64,000 nucleotides of DNA. It comes from Henckelia pumila. Taxonomy: Eukaryota; Streptophyta; Magnoliopsida; Lamiales; Gesneriaceae. This document shows positions 1 through 10,957 of the stretch, piece after piece (the stretch's first letter is position 1; every line of letters begins with the position of its first letter). A model generated the notes under the pieces. That model had not been told where the DNA came from. It searched no databases and saw only the letters and a program-made list of their open reading frames with translations. The stretch covers positions 149,992,861-150,056,860 of the forward strand of contig NC_133122.1 of assembly GCF_033568475.1 (NCBI RefSeq), in the 5' to 3' direction. A program made the position numbers and the translations under genes.

Positions 1-15
1 ATTAGTATTAGTCAA

Positions 16-1204
16 TTGTGTGACCATGAATATTGTGTAGAATTTCAAAAGCACACCTGCACAGTAAAATATCAATCTGGACTAATCATTATGACAGGAG
101 AAAGAAGTGGAAATACTTACAAAGTAAACTGGTCGGATCAACCACTCAACTCAATCTGTCTGGTAGCATCAAAGATGAACCAAAATTGGTTATGGCACAA
201 GAGATTCAATCACTTGAACTTCAAATATTTAGCAAATCTGAGTAAACATGAATTGGTTACAGGTCTACCTAAAATCGAGTTTTCAAAAGATAAAGTTTGT
301 ACGGCCTGCCAACTAGGTAGTCATATCAAATTTTAAAAATAAAGGTTGTAACTCTTCTTCCAAAAGCTTAGAACTATTGCACATGGATCTCTTTGGTCCT
401 ATACCAGTAATGAGCTTAGGGGGAATGAAGTACACCTTGGTTATTGTTGATGTTTCTCAAGATTTACTTGGGTGATATTTTTAAAATCCAAAAATCAAAC
501 TGCCACCCAATTGATTAAAATTATTTTAAGACTTCAAAATGAGAAATCTCAAACGATTGATAAAATTAGAAGTGACAGAGGAACCTAGTTTACAAATCAA
601 ACTCTGTCTACTTATCTGGAAAATCATGGAATCAAGCATGAGTATTCTGCAGCTAGAACGCCATAACAAAAATGGTGTTGCAGAAAGGAGGAATAGAACT
701 CTAAAATAAGCTGCTAGAACAATGATTGCTGATTAAGGTATTTCACAAAAGTTTTGGGCAGAAGCTGTAAAAACAACTTGTTATACTCAGAACATATCAA
801 TGATTAATAAGAAAGTCGGAAAAATACCTTATGAGATCTGGTATGGTAAAGTTCCAGTGATATAATAATTTAAGGTATTTGGTTGTAGATGCTTCATCCA
901 CAACAATGGTAAGACTCATCTGACTGCACTTGATTTCAGATCAGATTCTGGTTTGTTTCTTGGATACTCATATGTTAGTAAAGCTTATAGAGTATTCATT
1001 ACTAAATCTCTAACAGTTGAAGAATTAGTTCACATTGTTTTTAATGAAACATCTGTCACTAATGAATCTCCAAGTTTAAATGATCTTAGTAACAGAATAA
1101 AAGACTCGAAGCTTGATATAGATGATGAAGAAGAGATCCAGATCAGACGGAATAGAGAAATTCAATGTGAACCAGATCAAGTTGAAGAACAGAGACCAGA
1201 ATAA
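16..1204 (+). pseudogene. copia pol: GAG-pre-integrase and integrase core, degenerate
   Basis: The first open stretch (16-336) has the pre-integrase signature: LWHKRFNHLN, then CTACQLGSH, the end of the zinc-binding HHCC module. From about 372 the integrase core follows in another frame, with MDLFGP around the first catalytic Asp, and further on the TPxxNGVAERRNRTL-type region near 658-700. The last part (953-1204) covers the domain end (FLGYS...KAYRVF). It is broken by several frame changes and by in-frame stops at about 588, 707, 735 and 863, many where Gln is expected. The normal role is inserting retroelement cDNA into the genome. The coding start lies outside the window. Confidence 0.85.
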
Positions 1205-1340
1205 CCACCAATTGATAATGATGTTCCAACAAACACAGATCATATTGAACATAACGATGATCAAGATCAACAAAGAAACACAGATCAACTTGGTCCAAAT
1301 TACAGATGGTCCAAGACTCATCCACCGAACTTTGTACTAG

Positions 1341-2512
1341 ATGGATGTTAAAAGTGCATTTCTCAATGGTCTTCTTCAAGAAGAAGTGTTTGTTGAACAA
1401 CCCCCAGGATTCGAAAGTCAAACTTATCCAGATCATGTATTCAAGATGGATAAAGCTCTTTATGGGTTGAAACAAGCTCCACGAGCTTGGCATGATATAC
1501 TTTCACTTTTTCTTAATGATCATGGTTTTACTATTGGTTCTGTAGATAAAACTCTTTTTAAATTTGTCAAAGGTGATAATACTTTATTAGTTCAAATATA
1601 TGTTGATGATATCATATTTGGGCCATGTAACCCCAAATTATGCAAGAAGTTTTTTAAGATGATGCATGATAAATTCGTAATGAGTATGCTGGGAGAATTT
1701 TCATTCTTCCTGGGATTACTAGTCAGACATATAAAAAGGAATATTCATAAATCAGATCAAATACACAAAAGAACTTCTGAAGAAATTTGGAATGGAGAAT
1801 TGTTTTGCTGCTAGTACTCCAATGAGTGCTTCAATAAAACTGGACAAATATGAAGCTGGACCTTCGGTAGATCAAAATCTATTCAGGGGACTTATAGGAT
1901 CCTTACTTTATCTGACAGCAAGAAGACCAGATATTATGTTCTCAATCGGTCTCTTTGCAAGATTTCAATCTGATCCGAAACAATCTCACTTCATTGCTGC
2001 CAAAAGGATTCTAAAGTATCTAAAGGGAACTTAGAATGTCGGATTGTGGTATCCAAAGGACTCAAGTTTTAATCTGATTGGTTACTCAGATGAATATTAT
2101 GCAGGTTGCAGAATTGATCGTAAAAGCACAAGTGGGACTTGTCAATTTCTTGGAGATAGGCTTATTTCTTGGTTCAGTAAGAAACAAACATCTATTGCTA
2201 CATCTACAGCTGAATCAGAATACTAAGACACCAGGAAGTTGTTGTGCACAATTGCTCTGGATTCAACAACAACTCGGAGATTATGGTGTTGATTCATCTG
2301 AATCACCAATTTTCTATGACAATACAAGTGCAATTGCCATCACATACAATCCAGTTCTACATTCCAGAACAAAGCATATTGACATACGTCACCATTTCAC
2401 CCGAGATCATGTTCAAAAGAAAGACGTTCGTCTGGAACTTATCTCAACTGATCTGCAAGTTGCTGATATTTTCACCAAGCCATTACCCGACGCTATGTTT
2501 TCTTATTTTTGA
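1341..2512 (+). pseudogene. copia pol: reverse transcriptase and RNase H, truncated and frameshifted
   Basis: The first frame (1341-1814) reads MDVKSAFLNG, then LYGLKQAPRAWH and the catalytic YVDDIIFG (about 1599-1622). A second frame (1792-2226) carries SLLYLTARRPDI and the RNase H motif TSTAESEY. A third (to 2512) carries the RNase H end with SRTKHIDIRHHF and VADIFTKPLP. At least two frameshifts separate these. Upstream of MDVKSAF the N-terminal fingers of the reverse transcriptase are missing: the linker motif THPPNFVL (about 1318-1340) runs almost directly into MDVKSAF, where family members have roughly 150 residues between them. The copy therefore cannot encode an active polymerase. Confidence 0.9.
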
Positions 2513-3425
2513 AATGTTCTTCGTTTAATTGATATTGATTAATTATGCACATGTTTAAGGGGAATATTTACTCAATACTATAATGATTATATGTTTGAAC
2601 AAGAACGGATAAGAAGCAGAAATCCATTGCATTTCATTTATTGATCTGCATTATAAGCTACACGGGCAAGATCTATTCTACTACGCATTTCAATACTCCA
2701 ATTGATCATCCAAACACTTAGGGAGCCCGGACCATTGCAGACGTCATCTTCAAAGCATATGTTATGCATCTCATCTCGCTCTGTGAGAAGAATGAGAAGT
2801 CGAACTCCTGAAGACTTCAGGACGCCTCATGTATTTTGAGTACCAAGAATGAGCTTGCACTTCCATATCCTTGCATAATTACGATGACACATCTCATGAG
2901 ACAACGGAGGACGGTTGGAACGATGAGGACGGCGGAGAGAATCCAAGAAATGCCAAATTCTCATCCCTCGTTCAAACACTCTCCTCCTATACTGATCCTT
3001 TCGGATCTCATACTCTTGCTCGACAGATGAAATATTGTGATTGCCATTCATGTTTGCCATAATTTTTTTGTTACTAACCTTTTTCACTTAGCCTTATTTT
3101 ATAGGTGCATTTCAAAGAGATGAAAGGCCATGCGATGCCTCAGCCTCACAAACGTCCAATCAATGTTTACTTATTTATTGAAGCTATATTAAATTCGATC
3201 TGCATATCTCTTGGATTGCATCAAATCCTGCTTGAGATCCTCAAAACTTTTCAGCCTTTATTTTGACTTAATTTCCTATTCTATGCAAGAAGTGGAATAG
3301 TAACGTAATTATTTTACAGACAGCATGTCCAATCACCAATATTTTCCTTTATTTTCTGCGTATATGCATTATATATCAAATCTTGCTATGAATATATCAA
3401 AATCTCATCATTATTTTCTGACTAC
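2513..3425 (+). other. copia internal spacer after pol
   Basis: Low-complexity noncoding DNA between the end of RNase H and the extra ORF. Short open stretches on both strands near 2830-3090 overlap one another and resemble nothing I know. I see no gene here. Confidence 0.5.
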
Positions 3426-3653
3426 GCATTAAATTTAAATTTATGATTGTTCAACCTCTAGGATAATATTTCATCTGATTCGTTGAAACTTTCATCTGAT
3501 TTAAATCTTATCTGATTTATGTGACCTTATTTGATCTTAGCATAAAATTTAAATTTATGATTGTTCAACCTCTAGGATAATCTTTCATCTGATTCGTTGA
3601 AACTTTCATCTGATTTAAATTTTATCTGATTTGTGTAACCTTATTTGATCTTA
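3426..3653 (+). repeat. 114-bp tandem direct repeat, two copies
   Basis: Copy 1 is 3426-3539 and copy 2 is 3540-3653. They differ at only a few positions. Each copy contains three short words built on TCATCTGATT or TTATCTGATTT. The repeat lies in the noncoding spacer of the copia element. Confidence 0.9.
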
Positions 3654-3817
3654 ATTTTTAGATAAGTCTTATTTCTTTTGCATAAAAATTACGTGTTCAC
3701 ATTAATTAGTTTCATCTGCACACTACATATGAACACAGAAACAAAGGATAAGGAAAATATTTCGTTTCATAAACTTGGATTGCATACATGCTTCTACTAC
3801 ACTTTTTGCATACATAC

Positions 3818-4252
3818 TTAATCAATCTTATACAGTTCATCCGCAGACCTTTTCTTTGGAGCCCACACCCTCTTTCTCACATCCGCTTCGATACACCACC
3901 TGTTCAACCACTCCAGCAATGACAGATCAAAATGTCTGCCCTTGTACTCACCTGCATTGATCAGATGAGTGAGGACTCGCTCCTCCTTCCTATACATGAG
4001 AAAGGACAAACACTTGTAAGAGAAAATGTCCTCAACCTTTCTCGAACCCAATAACTCCAGATACTTATTCTTTCTATCTTCCAGTTCCCAAACATCTTCT
4101 TGTTTGCGTGGAAGGAACGGAGTCTGGTGATACATCCTGATTTCTTCGACTTTGAACCAAAGCCTCATTACCCATTTTAGGATGAACTCCTAAAGCTCCT
4201 CCTTAAATTCTTCAACGGATAGATCAGAACTCGTGGCAAACTTATCTGGAAC
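3818..4252 (-). pseudogene. antisense ORF inside the copia spacer
   Basis: On the minus strand an open frame of 116 codons (ATG at 4166-4168, ending at 3818) reads like real protein: mixed charged helices such as DVWELEDRKNKYLELL and SFLMYRKEERVLTHL. The same frame continues upstream to about 4252 through one TAG (4190-4192), with sensible sequence (KFATSSDLSVEEFKEEL) on the far side, so the true coding unit was longer. I do not recognise a named domain. It lies between pol and the sense post-pol ORF and is transcribed towards pol. Antisense ORFs in this position are known from some plant LTR lineages; whether this one belongs to the element or was captured is open. Confidence 0.5.
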
Positions 4253-4540
4253 TCTATTTTGCAAATGAAAAGTTACTTGGACTTTTCATACGAGTGTCCT
4301 ATTTGTAGAGGATATCTTTGTCGTTTTATGTTCCAGAAATCGCATTTAAATATTATTATTTTTGCAGCGTGTTTAGACTTAATAATTATCAGCCGCATCT
4401 TTTTTAATTTGAAAGGCTGTTTACGTCAGATAGCCACGTATTTGGGCAAAACCTTTTAAAACTTATATGAAACATTGTTTCTTTGACACTTAACATTTCT
4501 GAGCCCTAAACATCTCTTCCAAAAGAACAAATTACTCGCA

Positions 4541-4560
4541 ACCTTCCTTCTATTTTGCAG
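4541..4560 (+). promoter_or_regulatory. candidate 3' splice acceptor before the post-pol ORF
   Basis: A pyrimidine-rich run (CCTTCCTTCTATTTTGCAG) ends in a textbook acceptor seven bases before the first ATG of the post-pol ORF (ATG at 4567, second ATG at 4570). Such an acceptor would fit expression of the ORF from a spliced subgenomic RNA. This rests on the motif only; no donor is visible because the 5' end of the element is outside the window. Confidence 0.4.
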
Positions 4561-4566
4561 GAACAG

Positions 4567-6943
4567 ATGATGCCAATCACCCAAAATGTTCTTCTCATTG
4601 ATTTCCACACCGTGTTCGATCTTACAGATCAAGGAATGGTGAACATGTTCAAAACGATTAAAGCTTATGGGCTACGGAGATTTCTCAAAGGAGGGAAATC
4701 GCTTTACAAGCAGGCACTACCCAAATTCTTTCAGACCACAAAGTTTGAAGATGGTGTTATCTCTGCAACTCTGGGTGGAGAATCAGTACGAATTACATCT
4801 GCCATATTCACTTCTTCATTTGATCTGCCAAGACAGGGAATCACTGATTTCTCGAAGATATCTGCTGCAACGAAGAAACAAATGAAGAGCATGTACTCTT
4901 TGATAGACAAACCAATCAGAATACCTTGCAAAAAGAAAAAAATTAAAGATGAAATTCAGAATCTTGCACGACATTGTGGCCAAATCACTTCTGGCCAAAG
5001 CAGGTTCCTTCGATGCAATTACATCTAAAAAATTTGATGTTATGGTTGCCATTTCTGCTGGTATTACTGTCAATTGGTCTACTATTCTGTTCGATATTCT
5101 ATCTGCTATGATATTTGCTCTAACAGTTCAATCCCAAGGATTTGCCATTCAGATCGGAGAGATTTTGAATGACTTGAACGTCCATCTGGGATCTTCTTCT
5201 AATCTTCATCCGCACAATACTCTGAACGAAAGGGCCATCGAGGTGTACAAGGGAAAGCAAATGATAGTATTCAAACATGGTACGCCTAATCCAGATGAAA
5301 TCGAAGACTTGACACTACCAGGAATCCAAGCCTCTGGCAATTGAAGCTGCTAAATCTACAAAGCCAGCAGCACCAAGAAGAAAGACTTCAGCAAAAAGGA
5401 AAACTTGGATATATTCATCTGAATCAGAAACCTCCGAGTCAGATCAAGTGACCTTGGCGGAAATCATTGAGCCTCATCCATAGAAGAGAAGGAAAACGAT
5501 TAGACCTCCTCCTAGGATCCCACAGGCTATTCAATCTGCACCAGTTCCAGCTATCCCCATATCAATGGTGGAAAGTGTTGTTCCTCCGCTGACTCATATG
5601 AACATCACCACTCTTCAGTCTGGATTCTTCAAAAAGCCTGGTGATGTATCGGATCCATCCTCCAATGCTTAAAGGATAATTGATCTGACTGCTGATTACA
5701 TCATCAAAAATGCAGAAGAAAAGATAAAGATTTTTGACAGGTGGGTATTTCATCAAACCGAGGATCACTTTTCAAAGATCAAGACTTTAGCCAAGTTGGA
5801 AAGCATTGCAACTCTTGAGAATAGAATCCTTGAGTGGGCTGAGACTCAAGTTATCTCTCGAGCACTGGAAAGAAGAGAGTTTGTAAATCTCAGGCTAAAG
5901 GAAAGAATTTTTCGAGCTCATCCGAGGTTACAGAGGACAAGGCTCAATCCCGCAAGTTTGGATATTTTTGATCAAACTGTCGCACTTAATCAACTAGAGA
6001 ATGACGCTCATATTATGACTATTACTGCTCAAATGATTATACAAGATTTTCCTCTGGAAACTTAGACCAAAGTACAGTCTTCTTCAACTGCTACTTGCTT
6101 TGCTGCAAGTGATCTAAACTTCTCGGATGAACTCAGTTTGTCTGCTGATCCAATCACACCAACTGTCTCACCGGTTAGAGCTGCTTCTCCTCCAAAGGAA
6201 GCTCCGATTATTGATGTTGCACTTTCCAACCAGCCTGATGTAGAATTCCTATCTGAGGAACCACTGATCACATCCCAATGAAGATCAATCAAGTGATCAA
6301 ATCTTAGATGCACAATAGACTGAACTCTCTGCATCTCAAGAACCCTTGGTGGCTGAAGTTGAAATTGAAGAACCACTAGTTGCACAAGATGTTCTTGATG
6401 ATCAACTGGTTGAGCATCTTATTTCATCTGAAAATCAAGCCATGGATGAACTACCGTTCAACATTCATGCTCTTGATGACTCTTTTGTTGAAGAAGTTTG
6501 AATTGAGTCACTAGAACAAATGCTGGCCTCCAACATTGATCTGAACACAACAATTGTTCCATTCGTTCCAGTGGCAAAACAAAGTCAAGTATTATCTGCA
6601 GGATCAGTGGAAACAGTTTTGTCTGAACATTTGGTAATAGATCTGCCTCCTATTTTTAAAATAGTTAGGACTGATATAGTTCACAGTATATTCAGGCCCA
6701 TTACTGTCATGTTCACGGATAAGTTGACTCTTCCATCTGCGACTTTATCGGAAATATATGTTTCAGATCAAATTGATTCATTTGAAATTATGGAAGATGC
6801 TGTTTTTAAACCTACTGCCGTCACAGCTCAACTACTTCAACCTTGTGATTCTTCTCATTCTGACGATGCTGCTCCTTCTACTTCCAATCCGATCGAGGTC
6901 AGACCAGATAAATTCTTATCTAAATCTCTCAATCAACTGTTCT
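4567..6943 (+). pseudogene. post-pol ORF of the copia element, first part
   Basis: This long degenerate coding region starts MMPITQNVLLIDFHTVFDL. It carries an N-terminal globular domain of about 250 residues that resembles the 'putative plant transposon protein' family of retroelement ORFs (conserved feel of GMVNMFKTIKAYGLRRFL), then a Ser/Pro/Glu-rich tail. Frames change near 4950-5000 (frame of 4567 to frame of 4949) and again before 5796. In-frame stops occur near 5342, 5480, 5669, 6063 and 6280. From 6520 a 140-codon open run leads straight into the CACTA insertion at 6944. The continuation is 13154-13467 in the same frame. In SIRE elements this position is often called env-like; I see no clear signal peptide or membrane anchor, so I do not call it an envelope. 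Confidence 0.6.
6941..6943. repeat. target-site duplication TCT of CACTA-1 (partner at 13151-13153)
   Basis: TCT precedes CACTAC on the left and follows GTAGTG on the right. Three-base duplications are the rule for CACTA elements. Removing the element and one TCT leaves the host ORF in frame. Confidence 0.9.
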
Positions 6944-6965
6944 CACTACAACAAAAATGCACAAA

Positions 6966-7200
6966 CACAACACTTAAAAGACAACGCTTTTAGTGAAAAG
7001 GGTTGTCTTTTTTTAAAAGACAACGCTTTTAGTGAAAAGCATTGTCGTTATATATATTTTATTCATCAAAGACAATGCTTTTTTAAAAACGCGTTGTCTA
7101 TTAGCGTTTTTTTTAGGTCAAAGACAACGCTTTTAAAAGTGTTGTCTATGAGCGCTTTTTTTCCTATCTACAACAACACTTTTTAAAAAAATGTTGTAAA
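6966..7200 (+). repeat. CACTA-1 left subterminal repeats
   Basis: Repeated in both orientations are words of the type AAGACAACGCTTTT and AAAAGCGTTGTC, often paired into short imperfect palindromes. In En/Spm such arrays are binding sites for the element-encoded TNPA protein. The matching array is at 12849-13137. Confidence 0.85.
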
Positions 7201-7529
7201 AAAAATATTATTTTTATTTAAAATAAAACTTAAAATAAATATTATTACACCTCCTTAACACCAAAATCCCCAAACCCCTTCTCGATCACCTTCTCCGATC
7301 CCTTTTGCCTTTTTCTCTCTTTCAAATCAAAATCTGCTTTCCCATGTCGATTTTTGCTGGTCTTGCTCGATTCATCAACGATTTTTCAAGTGAGCTCTGA
7401 GAAGCCCATCTTAAGATAAGAAAATCATTCACGAGTCTCTCGTGCTCTCACGATTCCACCAAGACCCAACCCTAGCCACCCATTTCTTGTCGTCGATTCG
7501 CTGCCATGGGCATCGGAAATTTGTTATTG

Positions 7530-9370
7530 GAGCTAGAATTCGGTTAGAGCTCATCCTAAGCCTGTGCCCAAGGTGGCGCATATCATGAAAATTCTGTGTG
7601 GCCAGGAGATTTATACGTGGGTAGTCCATGGATTAATTAAATTTACTTGTATTTTTTTCTAGGTTGTGGGTAGGCAAAATACTATGTTTTGTTTGTAGGT
7701 ATGCTTTGATGGAGACAGGGCTAGATGTTCCGGATATACCGTTCGGTATGTTGACGGATCACCATTTGAAAAGATGTAAGTTATTTGCCCAGTCTTGATC
7801 TTTATTAAGTGTTTCAACTACACTCTCTCATGAATGGGAATAATGCAGGTGAAGATGCCCTATTGGAATTTGTGAAGAAGCTCAAGCGGCAGAAAGAAAC
7901 AGGGATGAAGGGCGAAGCGATGTGGTCTGATTTTAGCCAAAGAATGTTTACTCTTATGCTTTCGACAAGACCGTTTATTTTCCGAGATTCTAATGATCTT
8001 GCTGATCACGTGAGTGTTCCAAAAACTCTGAAATACTGGAAATTAAACACTGTATCCAAATACTTTGAAATTATGTTGTGAGCGTTGCTATGGATTCATT
8101 GAATGCTAATTTTGAAAGAGACGTGCAGGTTGTGTCTGCATTTGAGACTTTAAGAGATATAAACTCGGCTTCACGGATCATAGGAGATATTTCCGGTTCA
8201 ACTCTTGATGACCCTGTGTTTGAAGTATATAAGAAATTGAGATGTTCCATATCTCCACTAGAGAAAGAAGCCCATGATTACAAGATGATAGCAAAATATC
8301 TGGAGAAAACTTATGAACCGGTCAAAGTCGGCGAAATTGTAAGACTGATTAGTCTCGTCCTTTGTCGTCTGTTTATCTTATAACATCGAGTCCAAATTGT
8401 TTGCATATTTGACACTGTTTCTTCTGACATTTCCCCTAGAGTTATGGAGTATCAATTGAGAATGTTTATTCTGTGGAATTTAGTGCTTGCCCCTCGCTCG
8501 AGGAAATCAAGAAGCTACCGAACAAAGTCCTCCTGTGGTGTGGTATGACCGGAACAGGACACCTTCCTTGCGTATCCTTTTTCGAACTCCTCCCGGGTTT
8601 TTAATCATTCATATATCAGGTACTCGAAGTTCTAATATGCTGCGTCACCTTCAGAAAGGATTCTTGCTAGCTCCATGCTCTCTACCCATCCCCGGTTACA
8701 TGGCAAGATCGATTAATCATCTATCATGCTTGCACCTTTTGTTACATGCTTTTTTATTGTTTCGTCGAACATATGGTATGTTTTTCTTATGTACAGTTTG
8801 GCAAGGCTATAGTTTGTTCAGATGCTGCATCAGAAGCAGCCCGGTATGGATTCACCACTGTGGACAGGCCAGAAGGATTCCTGATCTTGGCCATCGCATC
8901 GTTGGGTGAAAAGGTTACAGAATTGACATCAACTCCAGAGGTATTGATTCGCAGCTCGTTCTTTTTGCCTTCGTCGTCATACTTTACTTTGCAAGTTGCA
9001 ACTTCTCATGCGTTCATGTTAGGATTCGTCATCTCTTGAGAAGAAGAAACATGGAGTAGTAGGCCGTGGCCGGAAGAAAACCGATGAGTCGGAGCATTTC
9101 ATGTGGAAAGATGACGTAAAAGTGCCATGCGGCCGACTGATCCCGTCTTAGTCGTCTGAGCACAAGAATAGTCCTCTCGAGTACAATGAATATGCAATCT
9201 ATTATCCCCAAAAGGTGCGAACAAACATATGCCATCATACTCTTTTTTCTCCATTGGATTGGAACGTCTCAAATCTCAATTTTTTGCCCATTTGACAGGT
9301 CACAATAAGGTTTCTGGTGGCTGTGAAGTTCGAAGAGAAAGATGTGGTGTACGATGTAGAACAAGAGTGA
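7530..9370 (+). pseudogene. PARP3: captured PARP3 fragment (C-terminal catalytic region, 9 exons)
   Basis: A conserved chain of exons with canonical junctions encodes the C-terminal half of plant poly(ADP-ribose) polymerase 3, a nuclear NAD-dependent enzyme. Exons by eye: about 7530-7616, 7699-7775, 7849-8009, 8129-8338, 8440-8542, 8620-8702, 8797-8940, 9023-9214, 9299-9370. Recognisable words are KILCGQEIY, LADH plus VVSAFETLRDI, KLPNKVLLWCG, HLQKGF, GKAIVCSDAASEAARYGF, PLEYNEYA and FLVAVKFEEKDVVYDVE, then a stop. Phases match across all introns. The intron after 8702 starts with GC instead of GT. An in-frame TAG at 9149-9151 breaks the late part, and the N-terminal DNA-binding and BRCT regions are absent, so this is a captured gene fragment. 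Both splice structure and the 3' end were taken, so capture was from DNA. Confidence 0.9.
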
Positions 9371-10224
9371 TTAATATATTATGAAAGAATAATAATATGA
9401 TATATATTTTGGGTCCTTTTAAAGTAGAAGTTTGTTGGTGAAAAGGATGGGATTTTGGTGAACATACATGATTGGCTCATGTTTTTGCTACTGAAGTGGT
9501 CGATCTCAGACAGGAAAAAATATATATATTTTGCATGTAATATGTCAGAAGATTTATCATCTTTTTTGCCTCTATTCCGTGGACATCGATCTTATCTTTG
9601 TTATAGTGTAAATGTTTATATATAGTGTAACTAAACTGGTCACCCACATCCCCTTACAAATTACAAATCTCACATTTTCCTACCTAATAATTTGCATTCT
9701 ATATTGTTTTAATTTTACAATTTACAATTCTTGATTGTATTGTAATATGCACTAGTGGTTCGTTAGTGGATTGAATCGCTTTCTATAAAATGTGCCCGTG
9801 CGCGTGTTCAACTTTAATTTAATTTAAATGTATGGTTTTTTTTTAAATTTGGTTAATGACAAATTGAGCATTTTGTTCAATCGATAGGCACAAATATGTT
9901 ATTCCATTTCATTTGCATTTTTTTACTGTGTTATATTTAATATCATTAAATATTTCTCTTAAAAAGTCATCTTACTCTTGATGCTTGTTGTTTACTCACA
10001 TCTCACATGAGTTAATTCCAGCTTCGAGCTCGGGGTCATGGGCTGGGCAGAAAGCGTGGCGCAGATGTCAGCACAAGAGGTATATAATCCTTGACTCTAA
10101 TATTTAGCCAATTCCAGTGTGTTTATTCTGATTTTCCATTCTGAGATGAAATACTTTCCCGGGATTTCATTAAATTCCATATTTCCTGCATTTTAACTAA
10201 TGATCTCCTTTGTGAAGCTGCTAG
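9371..10224 (+). other. CACTA-1 interior: PARP3 3' flank and unassigned sequence
   Basis: AT-rich sequence follows the PARP3 stop and probably includes its 3' UTR. A short GC-richer stretch at 10021-10080 looks exon-like and ends at a possible donor (GAG|GTATAT). It has a faint relative near 12640-12690 (shared GGCAGAAAGCRTRGCGCA), but I cannot name a protein. Confidence 0.4.
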
Positions 10225-10527
10225 GGTGTTTATTATTCGTTTTACCAGTTTTCAAAAATAAAGCCAAGGCTATAGTAGCTGAAAATAAAAGAAAAGGACA
10301 CGGGGATGGCACTCTAGGAATGCTTTCGTGGCTTATTGTTGCGGTCCTTGATGGGTACTTGAATTGTTTTTCAGAAATTATTTGGTTTATTTATCTGTGT
10401 TCACGTCCTATATAATCTCATTCAGGATTACTCTTATTTTTCACCTAACATGATTGCCATTTTATGCCACAGGTCACTAAATGTTTTGATAACGAACCCA
10501 ATATGGGTTCTTGTGACTCGTATGCAG
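10225..10527 (+). pseudogene. PXN: captured PXN (peroxisomal NAD carrier) fragment, two exons
   Basis: Exon 10225-10354 begins after a TAG acceptor and reads GVYYSFYQ, then, in the next frame, FKNKAKAIVAENKRKG and GDGTLGMLSWLIVAV. Exon 10473-10527 reads SLNVLITNPIWVLVTRMQ and ends at a GTAGCA donor. The last segment is the mitochondrial-carrier PX(D/E)XX-type signature in the variant found in the plant peroxisomal NAD carrier, which exchanges NAD across the peroxisome membrane. A 1-base loss near 10250 breaks the frame. Only the middle of the protein is present. Other mitochondrial-carrier family members are possible, but the linker GDGTLGM fits PXN best. Confidence 0.8.
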
Positions 10528-10805
10528 GTAGCATATTTAGTTATTTATGGCAATTATGTTCCTTCTGAGAATAATACTGTGCACCAGTTTCCATTTTCTG
10601 TTCCTAAACTTAAGTAGTTTGAGTGGTCAAGTATGTGAGGACTGAAGTGCATTATATCGTATTACTTAATTGATGCAAATAGTTTGAAAACATCTATTTT
10701 GTGATTCATATTCCAGCTCCTTGTCCTGTCAGTTTTATAAATTCGAGTTAAATATTTTTGCACTCTAATTTAATGTTATAGTTTGAGTGTTTAAGTGTGC
10801 TCTTA

Positions 10806-10957
10806 AGTAAAGTACAAGCAATAAAATGCTACACACAAGACACCAAAAAACACAGAACAATTACACAGCCTTTCACCAAATATAAAAACATCAATTCATT
10901 ATAAACGACAGCATTTCTACAAATCAACAAAAGTAAAGTACAAGCAATAAAATGCTA
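10806..10957 (+). repeat. 28-bp direct repeats about 124 bp apart
   Basis: AAGTAAAGTACAAGCAATAAAATGCTAC occurs at about 10806 and again at about 10930. Between them lies unique AT-rich DNA. The second copy abuts the stop codon of the antisense gene end below, so both may lie in its 3' UTR. Confidence 0.8.

Noticed and set aside
4567-6943. Calling the post-pol ORF an envelope gene
   Set aside because: No signal peptide, membrane anchor or cleavage site is evident. Position alone is not enough, so it is kept as a post-pol ORF.
7530-9370. Intact host PARP3 gene at its native locus
   Set aside because: It lies wholly inside CACTA termini with a target duplication, lacks the N-terminal half and has a premature stop.
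10021-10080. Exon of a named gene
   Set aside because: It is open and GC-richer, with a weak donor, but no protein match could be recognised; left as unassigned.
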